DNA of 64,000 nucleotides, taken from Hydnum rufescens UP504 (Eukaryota > Basidiomycota > Agaricomycetes > Cantharellales > Hydnaceae). Positions within the stretch are counted from its first letter, which is position 1. Each line of letters starts with the position of its first letter. The stretch covers positions 58,641 to 122,640 of the forward strand of contig MU129093.1 in assembly GCA_014904985.1 (NCBI GenBank), given 5' to 3'. Below the pieces are notes generated by a model. The model saw only the letters and a list, made by a program, of their open reading frames with translations. It had not been told where the DNA came from and did not search any database. A program made the translations under genes and the position numbers. Positions 1 through 10,430 of this stretch are shown piece by piece.

Positions 1-886
1 CGGCGCTTGAGCTGCAAGAGCGACTGCATCAACTACAATTAGCTACTCGGCGGCGGCAATCGCACAGCCAGAACTCATCTTTGAACGAGGAAGGGAACAA
101 AACGCACCCCGACATTCTGCTTCTCCTGCAACACCGCCCGGTGTACACGGGCGGGCGGCGCCAGCAGCAGTGGACCGACGAGCTGGAGCTAGAACAAAAG
201 AGATTACAGCACCTAGGAGCGGATTGGGTGCCTACGGCGCGCGGGGGCGAGACGACGTTTCATGGCCCTGGGCAAATAGTCGCCTACCCATTGTTTGATC
301 TGGGACGGATGTCTGTGCGTCGTCATGTCTTTTTTTATATTCCCTCCTGGATTTACTACTGACATGCATATATCTTCGCTGACGCGCCCCCACTCGGCGG
401 CGCAATGTGTGCAATAAATAGCGCTCGATCCGGTGCTACATCGACGACCTGCAATCCATCATGCAGCAGCACGTCACCATAACGCACCGCATCTCCACAA
501 CCCCCTCCTCGCTCACGGGCGTGTTCGTCACGCCCACCTCCAAAATTGGCTCCATCGGCGTGCAGGTGCGGCACCGCCTCACGACGCACGGCCTCTCGCT
601 CAATATCACACCCGAGCCCCTCGCGTGGTTCGATCAGGTCGTCGCATGTGGTCTGCCGGGCGTGCGCCAGACGAGCATCGGTGCGGAGCTTGGGCGCGAG
701 GTGCGAATTGAGAACGAGATCGCGCCTTTGGTGGAGAGGTTTGGGCGGGGGTTTCAGAGGGAGATGAGACCAGTGTTGGAGGACGAGGAGCCAGAGGTGT
801 ATGCGATGATACGCGAGTTGGAGATTCTTGGGGAGAACGCTGGTCCTTGGTTAAGTGGGCCTTTACTTTCACCCCCGACCAGTTGA
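1..886 (+). CDS. LIP2: Lipoyl(octanoyl)transferase LipB/Lip2, 5'-truncated by window edge
   Basis: Transfers octanoyl from acyl carrier protein to lipoyl domains of mitochondrial dehydrogenases and the glycine cleavage H protein. The frame is open from base 3, so the start lies outside the window. Exon 1 (3-314) holds the LipB core RGGETTFHGPGQIVAYP. The intron is probably 315-421 (donor gtgcgt, acceptor aaatag), and exon 2 runs 422-886. Exon 2 carries the lysine of SKIGSIGVQVR and the cysteine of ACGLPGVRQTS, matching the two catalytic residues of the family. About 258 residues are visible, close to full family length, so only a short N-terminus or mitochondrial presequence is missing. Family call is firm; the exact splice site is inferred. 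Confidence 0.9.
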
Positions 887-999
887 TATTGGGTACAGAA
901 TAAGCATGCTCCATTCTATGCCCAGATCCTCTGCCATCTGCCCTATAGAACGATAGTACATACATCTATGCCCTAATCGTAGAATTACATATATCGGCA

Positions 1000-2533
1000 C
1001 TATAATTTGGCATCCGCGGCAGCTTTCTCGCCCTCAAAGATCAGGGCCCTCGCGATATGACTTACGAGGGGGAACATGGTTCCATGAACGCGAGCTTCGG
1101 TAGATGATGCCTGGCGCCGAGCAGCACGCGCTGCTACCCCTTGAAGGATAATCCCGAGCTGCACAAACGAGTGCAGAGAGACAAATAGTTTAGAATTCAA
1201 GTCAATGAGAGACGCTCTGACAATGTTTGCGTACCCTGAACATCATCCAACTGCGGACGAAGGTCATCTCCTCGAGGGGATACGGTATCTTCATGACGCG
1301 GCAGTACTCGCGCACGACTTCTTCGTCGGTGAGGGGCACGGTGTCTGGGGGCGACCCTCGGAAGCCTTCACTCGTCAGTCCATAAGGTCCGACTGAGGGA
1401 CCGAATGCATACGGAGCCATGAGGTTTCCTAGGTCGGCAAGCTGCACGCACAAACGATTGTCATGAGAGAGTAAGAAACAAGACAAGAAAAATAACGCAC
1501 AGGGTGACCTAGAGTACATAGCTCCCAGTCCAAAATGCCAATAACACGTGGTTCGGTGGGGTGGAAGACGAGGTTATCGATCTTGTAGTCTCCGTGCACG
1601 ATGCGGGTGCCGAAACGGCGCTCGTCGGGGAGGTGCGTGGCGTACCACTGCATGGTCTCGGCGAAGAAGGGCATATCGCCCACGGGGAGGCCTGATTCGA
1701 CATCACACGCCAAGGCCTGGGCTTTGGAGACGCGCGAGAGGGATTTCAGTTGGCGGGGATAGTAGGGTGAATGAGAGCCGAAGGAACCGAGGCCGATGGC
1801 GTCTGGGTTGAGGCTGGACAGAAGGCCTAGGGTGCGGATGGCGGATAGCCAGCTACATGAATAGTATCTCGTTGAAAAAGCTGTCATCCGTTATATAAGT
1901 GTTCACTTACCAGGCTTTACGATCTGCGGGTGATAATTGGGGCATCTTGACGTTTGCGAAGATGCGGCCTTCGAGGAACTCCATAATGTAGAAAGGGGTG
2001 CCAACAATGGATTTATCCTCACAAAGAGCGATGGGACGAGGGATAGGAATGCGGAGGGAAGGGTCCGTAGAGGGGTTCTGATTATGAGAGTGAAGGCGAA
2101 TAGTACCTGGTACTCACGCTCGACGGCGTGCGCGGTTGGGGAGAGCAGCGTCCCTAAGGGCTTTTTGCGTAGGACAAACCGGGTGCCCCTGTATGTGGTG
2201 AAGGGAGGTTAGTGGGTCAGAATATACATGATTATTGGTGAACTCACCTGGCATCGGTAAGGAAATAAGTAGGATTGGACTGGAGGTCGACGGAAAGTGA
2301 GAGACAGGATCATGACTATCTCTTCAGCGCGGCTCACCTGTCCATACTGTTGGATTTTGCTCAGCCTCGCTGTGAGGTTCGCGCTGGAACGGAGAATTGC
2401 GCACCTGAAACTGTTTCACCACGACAGGTGCATTTATCTCAGACACATTTGCAGTCAAGTAGGCGTTGAGCGCATCGACGGGTATGTCAGCTCTGATGTC
2501 CCCGTACGCCCCGCCAATTTTTTGTTCTGCCAT
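1000..2533 (-). CDS. APH-fold protein related to the kinase-like domain of ACAD10/ACAD11, with apparent frameshift
   Basis: Aminoglycoside-phosphotransferase-fold protein, of the type fused to acyl-CoA dehydrogenase in ACAD10/11 but free-standing here. The brace HGDYKIDNLVFHP and the metal-binding segment ILDWELCTLGHP are both present. Proposed exons (minus): 2533-2405, 2346-2338, 2279-2248, 2188-1911, 1852-1501, 1441-1235, 1158-1000, about 388 residues. The second exon is only 9 nt and encodes YGQ, completing the family motif QFxxGQSNPTYFL. Between VEREYQV and RLHSHNQNP, near base 2101, the frame slips: the exons sum to 1166 nt, one short of a multiple of three. This is a true mutation or an assembly error. 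The C-terminus ARAARRQASS is typical. The natural substrate is unknown; lipid or hydroxyacyl phosphorylation is suggested by the animal relatives. Confidence 0.85.
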
Positions 2534-3809
2534 GGTCTGGGAAGAGATGGAGGGACGGGATTAGTAAGAACATGGGCACGAGAACTACTCAGGCTCAGGG
2601 GGAACTCGCCGCCGGACGTGCTCTTTGCCGGTGGTTCCCAGTGCTTCGGTTATGTTGATGCCAGGAGAGGGAAGCCCGGAACTCATAAACTCCCAGTGGA
2701 CTCCCAAGAGTCCCATATCTCCCATGGCTTAAATGACTGCCCCATGAGGCAGGGGCACTTATTCGCACGAATTCAAATACCGTACAGTACTTCAATTCGA
2801 GATTACCGCAAGCCAGGCATCTTACCCCCAAAGTGACGCCCACTGACAACTCACTGCTCCTCAGCAACATAGGCGCTGTTGTTCCACAGACATCAACCCA
2901 CATAAGTAAATCGACCGGGCTCAGCTAACGCCGGATGTGTCACAAATAGCCGTGACTACCGGTCCCCCCGCACTATTTAACCCAGTCACCCAGTCACACC
3001 TTTGACCAGAAAGTCCAATCGGAATGGGGCAAATGCCATGACAATCGGCCACTGTAGAGAATCAAACATTGCTTCATTCGCTACTTCCCTGCAGCTTGCA
3101 GGGAATGACAAAATGGAATGGCAACAACTCGCGTACGTCACGTCCGCGTTGACGGGTGCCAGATGAGCATTACACGATGCTTGAGAATGCCCGTTGGAGC
3201 TGTCCGAGCCTTCATCCACTCACCTCCGAGATGTGCGAGCAAACATCAGGGTCGAAGCAGTTCTGGATCAGTCCACCGCAACATCCCTTTTGGAAAATAT
3301 AAACCTCACACAAGAGACAATCAGCCCCAAGATTATCGCACGCAACTGACAAATAGTAGACCAGAAGTAGCAAGATCAGAAATTCCGAGTTGTAGAAAGG
3401 AATTATCCTTCAAACCCGGAAACGCAGTGACAATGCAGCAACTGCTCGCGTGGGAGGTCTGTGAAAGAGGCACCACAGTGAGACTCGACAGAATGGCATA
3501 ATATACTTTCAAGCCATCCTGCATGCTAGACGGTCTCGTATTTTTAAAGTCCAAAGTCAAGTAGGAGAGTTATAGTAGAAGACACTGTACGCAATGCAGG
3601 GTGTGAAGTGAGGAACAGTCAGTCCCACGTCAGTCCCGCGTTCATCTGCGCCCGGAACGCGTCGTAGCCTCACCTGAGTGAAGGGTTCAAAATTAGGACC
3701 ACAATTCGCGTATCATTGTAGAGTCTTGCATGTCACGGTAATGCGGGGTACTTGGCGGCCAATTCCGATGTTCCTTCAATAGCATACTTGGTCCACCGAG
3801 TCGACCGCA
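2534..3809. other. Intergenic, no gene recognised
   Basis: Between the divergent APH gene (start 2533) and the WW-domain gene (start 3810). Open frames up to 127 codons occur on both strands, but none has recognisable motifs, convincing splice structure or protein-like composition. It presumably contains both promoters. Confidence 0.5.
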
Positions 3810-4750
3810 ATGTCCCTCTGGACTATGCGGGTCAGCGCCTCGGAGCAGAAGCCATATTATTTCAACGTTAAGACTCGTGAATCTCGCTGGATTCTACCAG
3901 CAGACGTCACTGTCGAGCCACCCGCCGATTTCGTTCAGCAAACTGATCTACTCCACCGAAATGATAAACACCAAAATGCTCGCGAGCAGCCCAAAGTAGT
4001 CAAGCAAGAAGACAGTAGACGTCCACCTCGGCGACGGAGGACTGAAACAGAAAAACAGGTCATCGAGACCACGGGGACAGAGTCAGAAAGATCTTTCAGT
4101 TCCCTGGCATTCAAAAGACGCAGGATATCTGGGGCACCACTCCCTTCCTCCTATAACGAAATTGGAAGGTGGATTGGTCTCCCAAGTTCAATTTCGATCA
4201 AGAGAGGCGAACGCGTTTCGGCGGTTTCTGCCCTTATACTAGATTCAATTCTCGCCCTTCGAGTGATGCCAGGTCTTCCTGTGGAGCATCGTGATCCTCT
4301 TGTCGACAAATTGACCCAGGCATATGAATCTTCCCGCTCTCCTGCACCTCTCCCTGCTCTAGGACCCAATCCAGAGGGTCCTTCTGTGGACGATGAGCCT
4401 CACTGGCAGGGGGAGAATGAAAGACAATCAGAAGGAGATTCCAGTTCGGAAGAGGATGAGGACAAATTCACTGTGGATAATGTGGATAAACTCGGCCACT
4501 GGAACTGGAAACTCCCAAAATGCATTGTCGAATCCAGTACGAAAATTGGAAGAGATGCACTGTCGGAGATGGAGGAGAGCCGGCATCAACTTGAGAAATA
4601 TGTGAGTTGGGCCTGTTTATCCTGCTGGGGATAATAATTTGTCTAACCTTCACCAGGGAATCCGTATTCATCCTGAATTCGAAGTTTCTGATGTGGAGGT
4701 GGACCTGGCCAGATGGCTCGCACACATCCCTGGTATTGAAGGAGTGAGTT
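3810..4750 (+). CDS. WW-domain protein, function unknown (3' end unresolved)
   Basis: The first 25 or so codons form a WW domain: W4...R7...PYYFNVKTRESRW, with both tryptophans and the central YYF block. WW domains bind proline-rich ligands. A basic, Arg/Lys-rich region follows (KRRRISG), then an acidic Ser/Glu stretch (SEGDSSSEEDEDKF). Exon 1 probably ends near 4601 at gtgagttggg, and a second exon after ttcaccag (about 4657) continues with GIRIHPEFEVSDVEVDLARW. Beyond about 4745 the reading frame cannot be followed with confidence. The downstream family is not recognised. It could be a nuclear RNA-processing or chromatin factor, but this is only suggested by the WW, basic and acidic make-up. 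Confidence 0.55.
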
Positions 4751-6280
4751 CGTGATACATTCTCAGATCTTGTATCTGAGATTCTGCGCAGACTAGATGT
4801 GAGGGTGGAGTGTACACGATACTTCTGGAATTTTGTGGCATGTCCCATCCTCTTCTCGCGTTTCCGCTTTCATATCGTGACAATTTATGAATCTACATAA
4901 CAGATATCCCCAGTATTTTTGTTCCGTGTGTTTCGTTTATCCGGCCTTTTTTTCATCCCAACGTGGGATTGTCCGAGACAGCACCCAATGCGATATCCCT
5001 GGTATGTCCCCACGAAGGGATTTTTTCGGACCACGGCTTGGTCATGCGATGGCAACGAGACGGGGCATTTGGCACACAGTCAAAGATGAGGATAGCCAAG
5101 GTATTCCCACTAATGCATGATCATCATTCGAGTAGTATCAACAAATGTCCTGGCAGCTTTGCGTTCACTTCAGCTGGGAATTTCCTGGTTCCGTTCTCAG
5201 GGTGCCATTCAAGGCCGCGCGTGTCAACTTGCAGAGTGCGACCTCTACGTTATCTACGGTTCAATGATGCATGAATTAATGCTAGTTTTCTATCGTAGGT
5301 ACGACCCCCAGGTTTATAAGTAGGTCGCCAGTACCAGTTTTACTTCAGGTGTGGTCCTAACGTGCAACACAGTTTTGTCATGAATATTCAGACCGAACGA
5401 TGGACGCCAACGGAGAAAGAGGGTCTGGCGGGTCGACCAGCTGTGGCCGAGGAACCCTGGTCACTCGACAGGATCTTGGAGGCAACTGTTAATTGATGAA
5501 TTTCGGGATAAGGAACCCAGCTTGTATCATATCATGAACTTATGTCTTCTACGCCCGTGCAGATAATGGAAAATCTCACTGCTGCGTCACCGTCCAATTC
5601 CAGGGGGCGAATGCCATCGTCACGGGATTTTCTGGCTCTTTCGATTACCTTGGCTGGTCCCCGTCAGATCCCCAGCGTCTTAGACCACGCCAACACAGGT
5701 GACATCCTCGCATCCTTAGTCCCCATATCGAAACACGCTTGCGCTATGCCTTAAAGCGCCCCCCTTGACCCCCTGAAGGCGCTGTACTTGAAGCGAAAGC
5801 AAACAGCTGCTTATCCGGGCAAAGATCATCGAGTAGGCCATCGGGATGATCAATACCCTTCGGGGAGTGCATCGCTCCAGACAAGAATTTTGGCCTTCGG
5901 TGCTTCCGGATTCGAGGGATTCTGACTGGGCACGCGATGGATATGGGAGAGAGCAGGTATCTGCGAATGATGAGACCCCAGTGCTAGGTGGGGACATGAC
6001 CACGCTGTCTGGGGGCATACACCGCAGTCAACAAGCTCTGGGTAGGATGGATATCCCGAACAATGAGCAAGTACTTGGAACAATTGGAATACGGGCGTCG
6101 GAGCACCAACACTGACGAACGCTTTAGCCATATATTAGGATTAAGACTTGGGGAACCGAGAGAAGTACTCCACGCCATAGAACATCGAGGGTCCCATTCG
6201 CCCCTCGATATCAGGTCATCCATTGTGCCGGGCACGTTTGCTTCATCCCGTGTGGCACAGTGGATGGCGCCGCATTAGGG
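4751..6280 (+). other. Unresolved coding-like stretch downstream of the WW gene
   Basis: Several short protein-like segments on the plus strand can be linked by plausible introns but give no complete gene. One reads GRACQLAECDLYVIYG, then after an intron YDPQVYNFVMNIQTERWTP, which resembles a kelch-type repeat. Another, near 5565-5700, begins DNGKSHCCVTVQFQGANA and continues to GWSPSDPQR. The last open segment ends at 6278. These may be 3' exons of the WW gene, a separate small gene or decayed remnants; nothing here decides between them. Confidence 0.3.
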
Positions 6281-6404
6281 GATACTCACCCATTGGCCGG
6301 GCTTGTTAGTATCACCCTAGAGAATTCAATTACTACTGTATAGATCATTTTCGAATCGCTAAACAGTATCACTTTGTTAAATCCCCATTAAATCCTGGTA
6401 GGTT

Positions 6405-6805
6405 CAACTTGACTCGACTTGTGGCTTGTGACTTCTTACTCTGAGTCGGAAGTTCGAGGCGGCAACTTGAGTCGTCCGTACAGCTACATCTGTCACGTGT
6501 GTCACGGAAAAATCCGACACACGTGATAAATAACTACAAGTCTGGCCAATTTTTTCCGTTCTCACATCACTCACAATCTACAAATCAGTCTTTACAGCAC
6601 CACTGAGGTTTATTCTGAAAATAGAATCATACATCAATAGAAAGTACACGGTCTATGTTGCTGGCAATCTTGTGACTCGGTGTTGGTCGACTCCTATGAC
6701 TTGACTTGCGACTCCGAGAGTCAGGAACCACTCGGAGTCGGAAACGACTCGACTTCCAAGCGGCTCCGTGCCACTCCGAGTGACTCAACTTGTGATTTGA
6801 GTCGA
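6405..6805. repeat. GACTCG/GAGTCG-rich degenerate repeat tract upstream of EF-2
   Basis: The motifs gactcgac, gagtcg, gtcgactc and actccgag recur in both orientations, especially 6408-6460 and 6680-6805. The same motif family reappears at 18675-18720 in front of the PalI gene. It looks like a dispersed short repeat rather than coding sequence. Confidence 0.6.
6493..6526. promoter_or_regulatory. Inverted repeat with two CACGTG E-boxes, 5' of EF-2
   Basis: Arm tcacgtgtgtc (6493-6503) and its exact reverse complement gacacacgtga (6516-6526) are separated by 12 nt. Each arm contains the palindrome CACGTG, the binding core of bHLH factors (Pho4/Cbf1/Tye7 class). It lies about 400 bp before the EF-2 start. 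A role in EF-2 expression is inferred from position only. Confidence 0.5.
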
Positions 6806-6924
6806 CCCAGCCAGTCATTGAGGTCCGGCAAATTCCTTGCCCACTTACCTAAGTACCTCGAACGCAAAGTTTTTCCTACCACACCCCAACTTGAAACTGT
6901 CCGCGTCCAGAATCGCCGCCCATC

Positions 6925-9900
6925 ATGGTGTAAGTTGACGAGCTCGAAACAAAAAGATGGCAATGCTAACCTGATTGCCCATCACAGTAAGTTTACAGTG
7001 GGTGTGTACCATGACAAACGTTCTGAAACCTGATGACCATGCTGAACCACTTGCGCAGACGAGATCCGCTCCTTGATGGACAAGCCCACTAATATCAGGA
7101 ATATGTCTGTTATTGCCCATGGTCTGTCCCAATGCGGTCATCTCCCGATCTTTGCCTGACACGTATTGATCCTCTTTGTCCTTCGTTGACTCAGTCGATC
7201 ACGGGAAGTCGACACTGACGGACTCCCTTGTCTCCAAGGCTGGTATCATTGCCGATGCAAAAGCTGGCGAGGTGCGATTTACAGATACAAGACCCGACGA
7301 GAAGGAACGTGGGATCACCATTAAATCCACTGCTATCTCCATGTACTTCGAAATGGACAAAGAGGATGTAGATGTCATCAAGCAAAAGACCATTGGTGCG
7401 TGATCCCGAGGATAGCATAGTCCGGTTCTAACTTTTCACCCCTTAAAGGCAACCAGTTCTTAATCAATTTGATTGACTCTCCTGGTCACGTCGATTTCTC
7501 ATCCGAAGTCACTGCCGCTCTCCGTGTCACCGACGGTGCCCTCGTTGTTGTTGATTGCATTGAGGGTGTTTGTGTACAGACGGAGACAGTACTTCGCCAG
7601 GCATTGACGGAACGAATCAAGCCTGTTGTCGTCATCAACAAGGTCGATCGTGCACTCCTCGAGCTCCAAGTCGACAAAGAGTCTCTCTTCCAGTCCTTCT
7701 CGCGAACGATTGAATCCGTCAACGTTATTATTTCTACCTATAACGACGATGCCCTCGGTGATGTTCAGGTTTACCCAGAAAAGGGAACTGTTGCCTTTGG
7801 GTCTGGTCTCCACGGCTGGGCGTTTACTCTGCGTCAGTTTGCGTCACTGTATGCCAAGAAGTTTGGTGTGGCCAAGGAAAAAATGATGGGAAAACTGTGG
7901 GGAGACAACTACTTCAATCCTGCTACGAGAAAATGGACAGCCCAGAGCAAAACCGACGCCGGGAAAGACCTTGACCGTGCCTTCAACGTGTTCGTTCTGG
8001 ACCCTATCTACAAAATCTTCGACGCCGTCATGAACTTCAAAAAAGCCGAGGTCTTCCCCTTGCTTGACAAGCTTGATGTCAAGCTTCTTTCAGATGAGCG
8101 TGATTTGGAAGGGAAAGCTCTACTCAAGGTCATCATGCGCAAGTTCTTACCTGCCGGTGACGCTCTTTTGGAGATGATAGTCATCAACTTGCCATCTCCT
8201 GCTACTGCGCAACGGTACCGTGTGGAGACCCTGTACGAAGGGCCGATGGATGATGAATCTGCCATTGGTGTTCGAGATTGTGATCCCAATGGACCTCTCG
8301 TCCTTTACGTTTCCAAGATGGTGCCGACCTCTGATAAGGGCCGCTTCTACGCTTTTGGTCGGGTATTCTCCGGAACTGTGAAGTCAGGACCAAAGATCCG
8401 CATCCAAGGTCCCAACTACGTCCCCGGCTCCAAGACAGACTTGTTTGTTAAGTCTATTCAGCGCACCGTGCTCATGATGGGTCGTTACGTCGAGCCGATC
8501 GAGGATTGCCCGGCTGGGAACATTGTAGGTCTCGTTGGTGTCGATCAGTTCCTCCTCAAGTCGGGCACTCTCACTACCAGCGAAACGGCTCACAACATAA
8601 AGGTCATGAAATTCTCCGTCTCCCCTGTCGTGCAAGTCGCTGTCGAAGTGAAGAACGCTCAGGATCTGCCCAAGCTTGTCGAAGGTCTCAAGCGTTTGTC
8701 CAAGTCCGACCCATGTGTACAAACTTGGATTTCAGAGACCGGGGAACATATCGTCGCTGGTGCTGGTGAATTGCACTTGGAAATCTGCTTGAAGGTAGGC
8801 TCATTCGGGTGTGTTGCCTTTATCTTGGCTAACGGTTTGTTCGATAGGACCTCGAAGAAGACCACGCCGGTGTGCCACTCAAGAAGTCTGACCCCGTCGT
8901 AGGGTACCGTGAGACCGTCAAGGCCGAATCGTCCATCGTCGCATTGTCCAAGTCACAGAACAAGCACAATCGATTATATGTCAAGGCTCTTCCACTCGAT
9001 GAGGAAGTCACCAAGGCCATTGAGACCGGCAAAGTCGCTCCTCGCGATGATTTCAAGGCTCGTGCACGCATTCTTGCCGATGAATATGGTTGGGACGTTA
9101 CGGACGCTCGGAAAATCTGGTGCTTCGGACCTGATACCACCGGGCCCAACTTGCTCGTCGATGTCACCAAAGGTGTACAGTACCTCAACGAAATCAAGGA
9201 TTCTTGTGTGGCTGCTTTCCAATGGGCGACCAAAGAGGGTGTTTGCGCGGAGGAAAACATGCGGGGTATCCGCTTCAACGTTCTCGATGTTACGGTATGC
9301 ATATACTTTGGGGATATTCCATCGACTCTGGCTGAGTGCCACGATCTCTCTAGCTACATGCCGACGCCATCCACCGGGGTGGTGGACAGATCATTCCCGT
9401 TTGCCGTCGTGTATGTTATGCGGCATGTTTGTTGGCATCGCCAGGTCTTCAGGAGCCCATCTATCTCGGTAAGTGTGGTTGCAAGTAATTCTTGATCACG
9501 ATCCCAACTGACAACTGCCCTGTGCAGTGGAGATTCAGTGTCCAGAGAACGCGATCGGTGGTATCTACGGTGTGCTCAATCGTCGCCGTGGCCAAGTATT
9601 CTCTGAGGAGCAGCGTCCAGGGGTAAATATCATCAGCGCCTTCTCATGATAATGTCTCACCTTTTGCTTTTGTTTCTATTAGACACCGATGTTCACAATT
9701 AAGGCTTACTTGCCTGTCATGGAGTCTTTCGGTTTCACCGCCGATCTCCGAAGTCACACTCAAGGCCAGGCCTTCCCACAGTCTGTGTTCGACCACTGGG
9801 ACCTTATGAGCGGTTGTGAGTGCACAATCATCCTCTGTTGATCTAATCTTTGTGTTCATGTGTTGTGTGACACTCTAGCTCCCCTCGATAAGGGCGGTAA

Positions 9901-10052
9901 GCTGGAGGAGCTTGTCGTGAAGATCCGAACGCGCAAGGGTCTCAAGCCTGAGATTCCAACTGTAGACCAATATTATGACAAGTGCGTTATCCGTAGTACT
10001 CCAATATTTATGTTACTCAATTTGATGTTTGCGTTACATATGCAGACTTTAG
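6925..10052 (+). CDS. EFT2: Translation elongation factor 2 (EF-2)
   Basis: Ribosomal translocase GTPase of the cytosol. Exons: 6925-6929, 6988-7001, 7059-7121, 7195-7395, 7449-8794, 8848-9294, 9354-9468, 9528-9622, 9683-9815, 9879-9981, 10046-10052; their sum is 2529 nt, 842 residues, the same length as yeast EF-2. The start [16 protein letters not shown] spans three exons. G motifs are visible: AHVDHGKST (G1), RGITIKST (G2), DSPGHVDF (G3), [11 protein letters not shown] (G4). The diphthamide loop [11 protein letters not shown] with its modifiable histidine is in exon 7. The protein ends YYDKL, with the last two codons split by an intron. The first coding exon is 5 nt, the second 14 nt and the last 7 nt. 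The frame is intact throughout. Confidence 0.97.
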
Positions 10053-10430
10053 GCCGGCATGTATACGTACTTGTCACGACCTGCGTTGGATGTTCTTCAT
10101 GTCGTCGAACGCTGTTGTTATTCCTCGTTTCCCCATCATTCATATTACTGTTATCATTGTTTGTTTCGTGTATTCTCTCCAAACCATCCAAGAATGTGGA
10201 ACACGAAAGCATTCAACGTGTAACTGACGGTCGATCTGAGATATTATTGCCAGATGGCCTGTGGCATCGCAAGTTGTGTAATGAATGCCGCCAGTTTTTG
10301 TTGTTGCTAAAATGGGCATGTAGCTTTTTCCTGGCGACTCGTCAAGACAAGATACATTCCCCAATAAACATACAGTATGTAAAACACAATGGAATACCTA
10401 GTAAATACAACAGTCCAAGATTGATTTTTG
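10053..10430. other. Convergent 3' intergenic region
   Basis: 378 bp between the 3' ends of EF-2 and the following minus-strand gene. No coding or RNA feature is seen; presumably it holds both 3' UTRs. Confidence 0.5.

Noticed and set aside
2297..2836. 179-codon plus-strand ORF
   Set aside because: Overlaps the first exons of the APH-fold gene in antisense and has no motifs.
3118..3501. 127-codon plus-strand ORF between the APH and WW genes
   Set aside because: No start context, splice partner or motif supports it as a gene.
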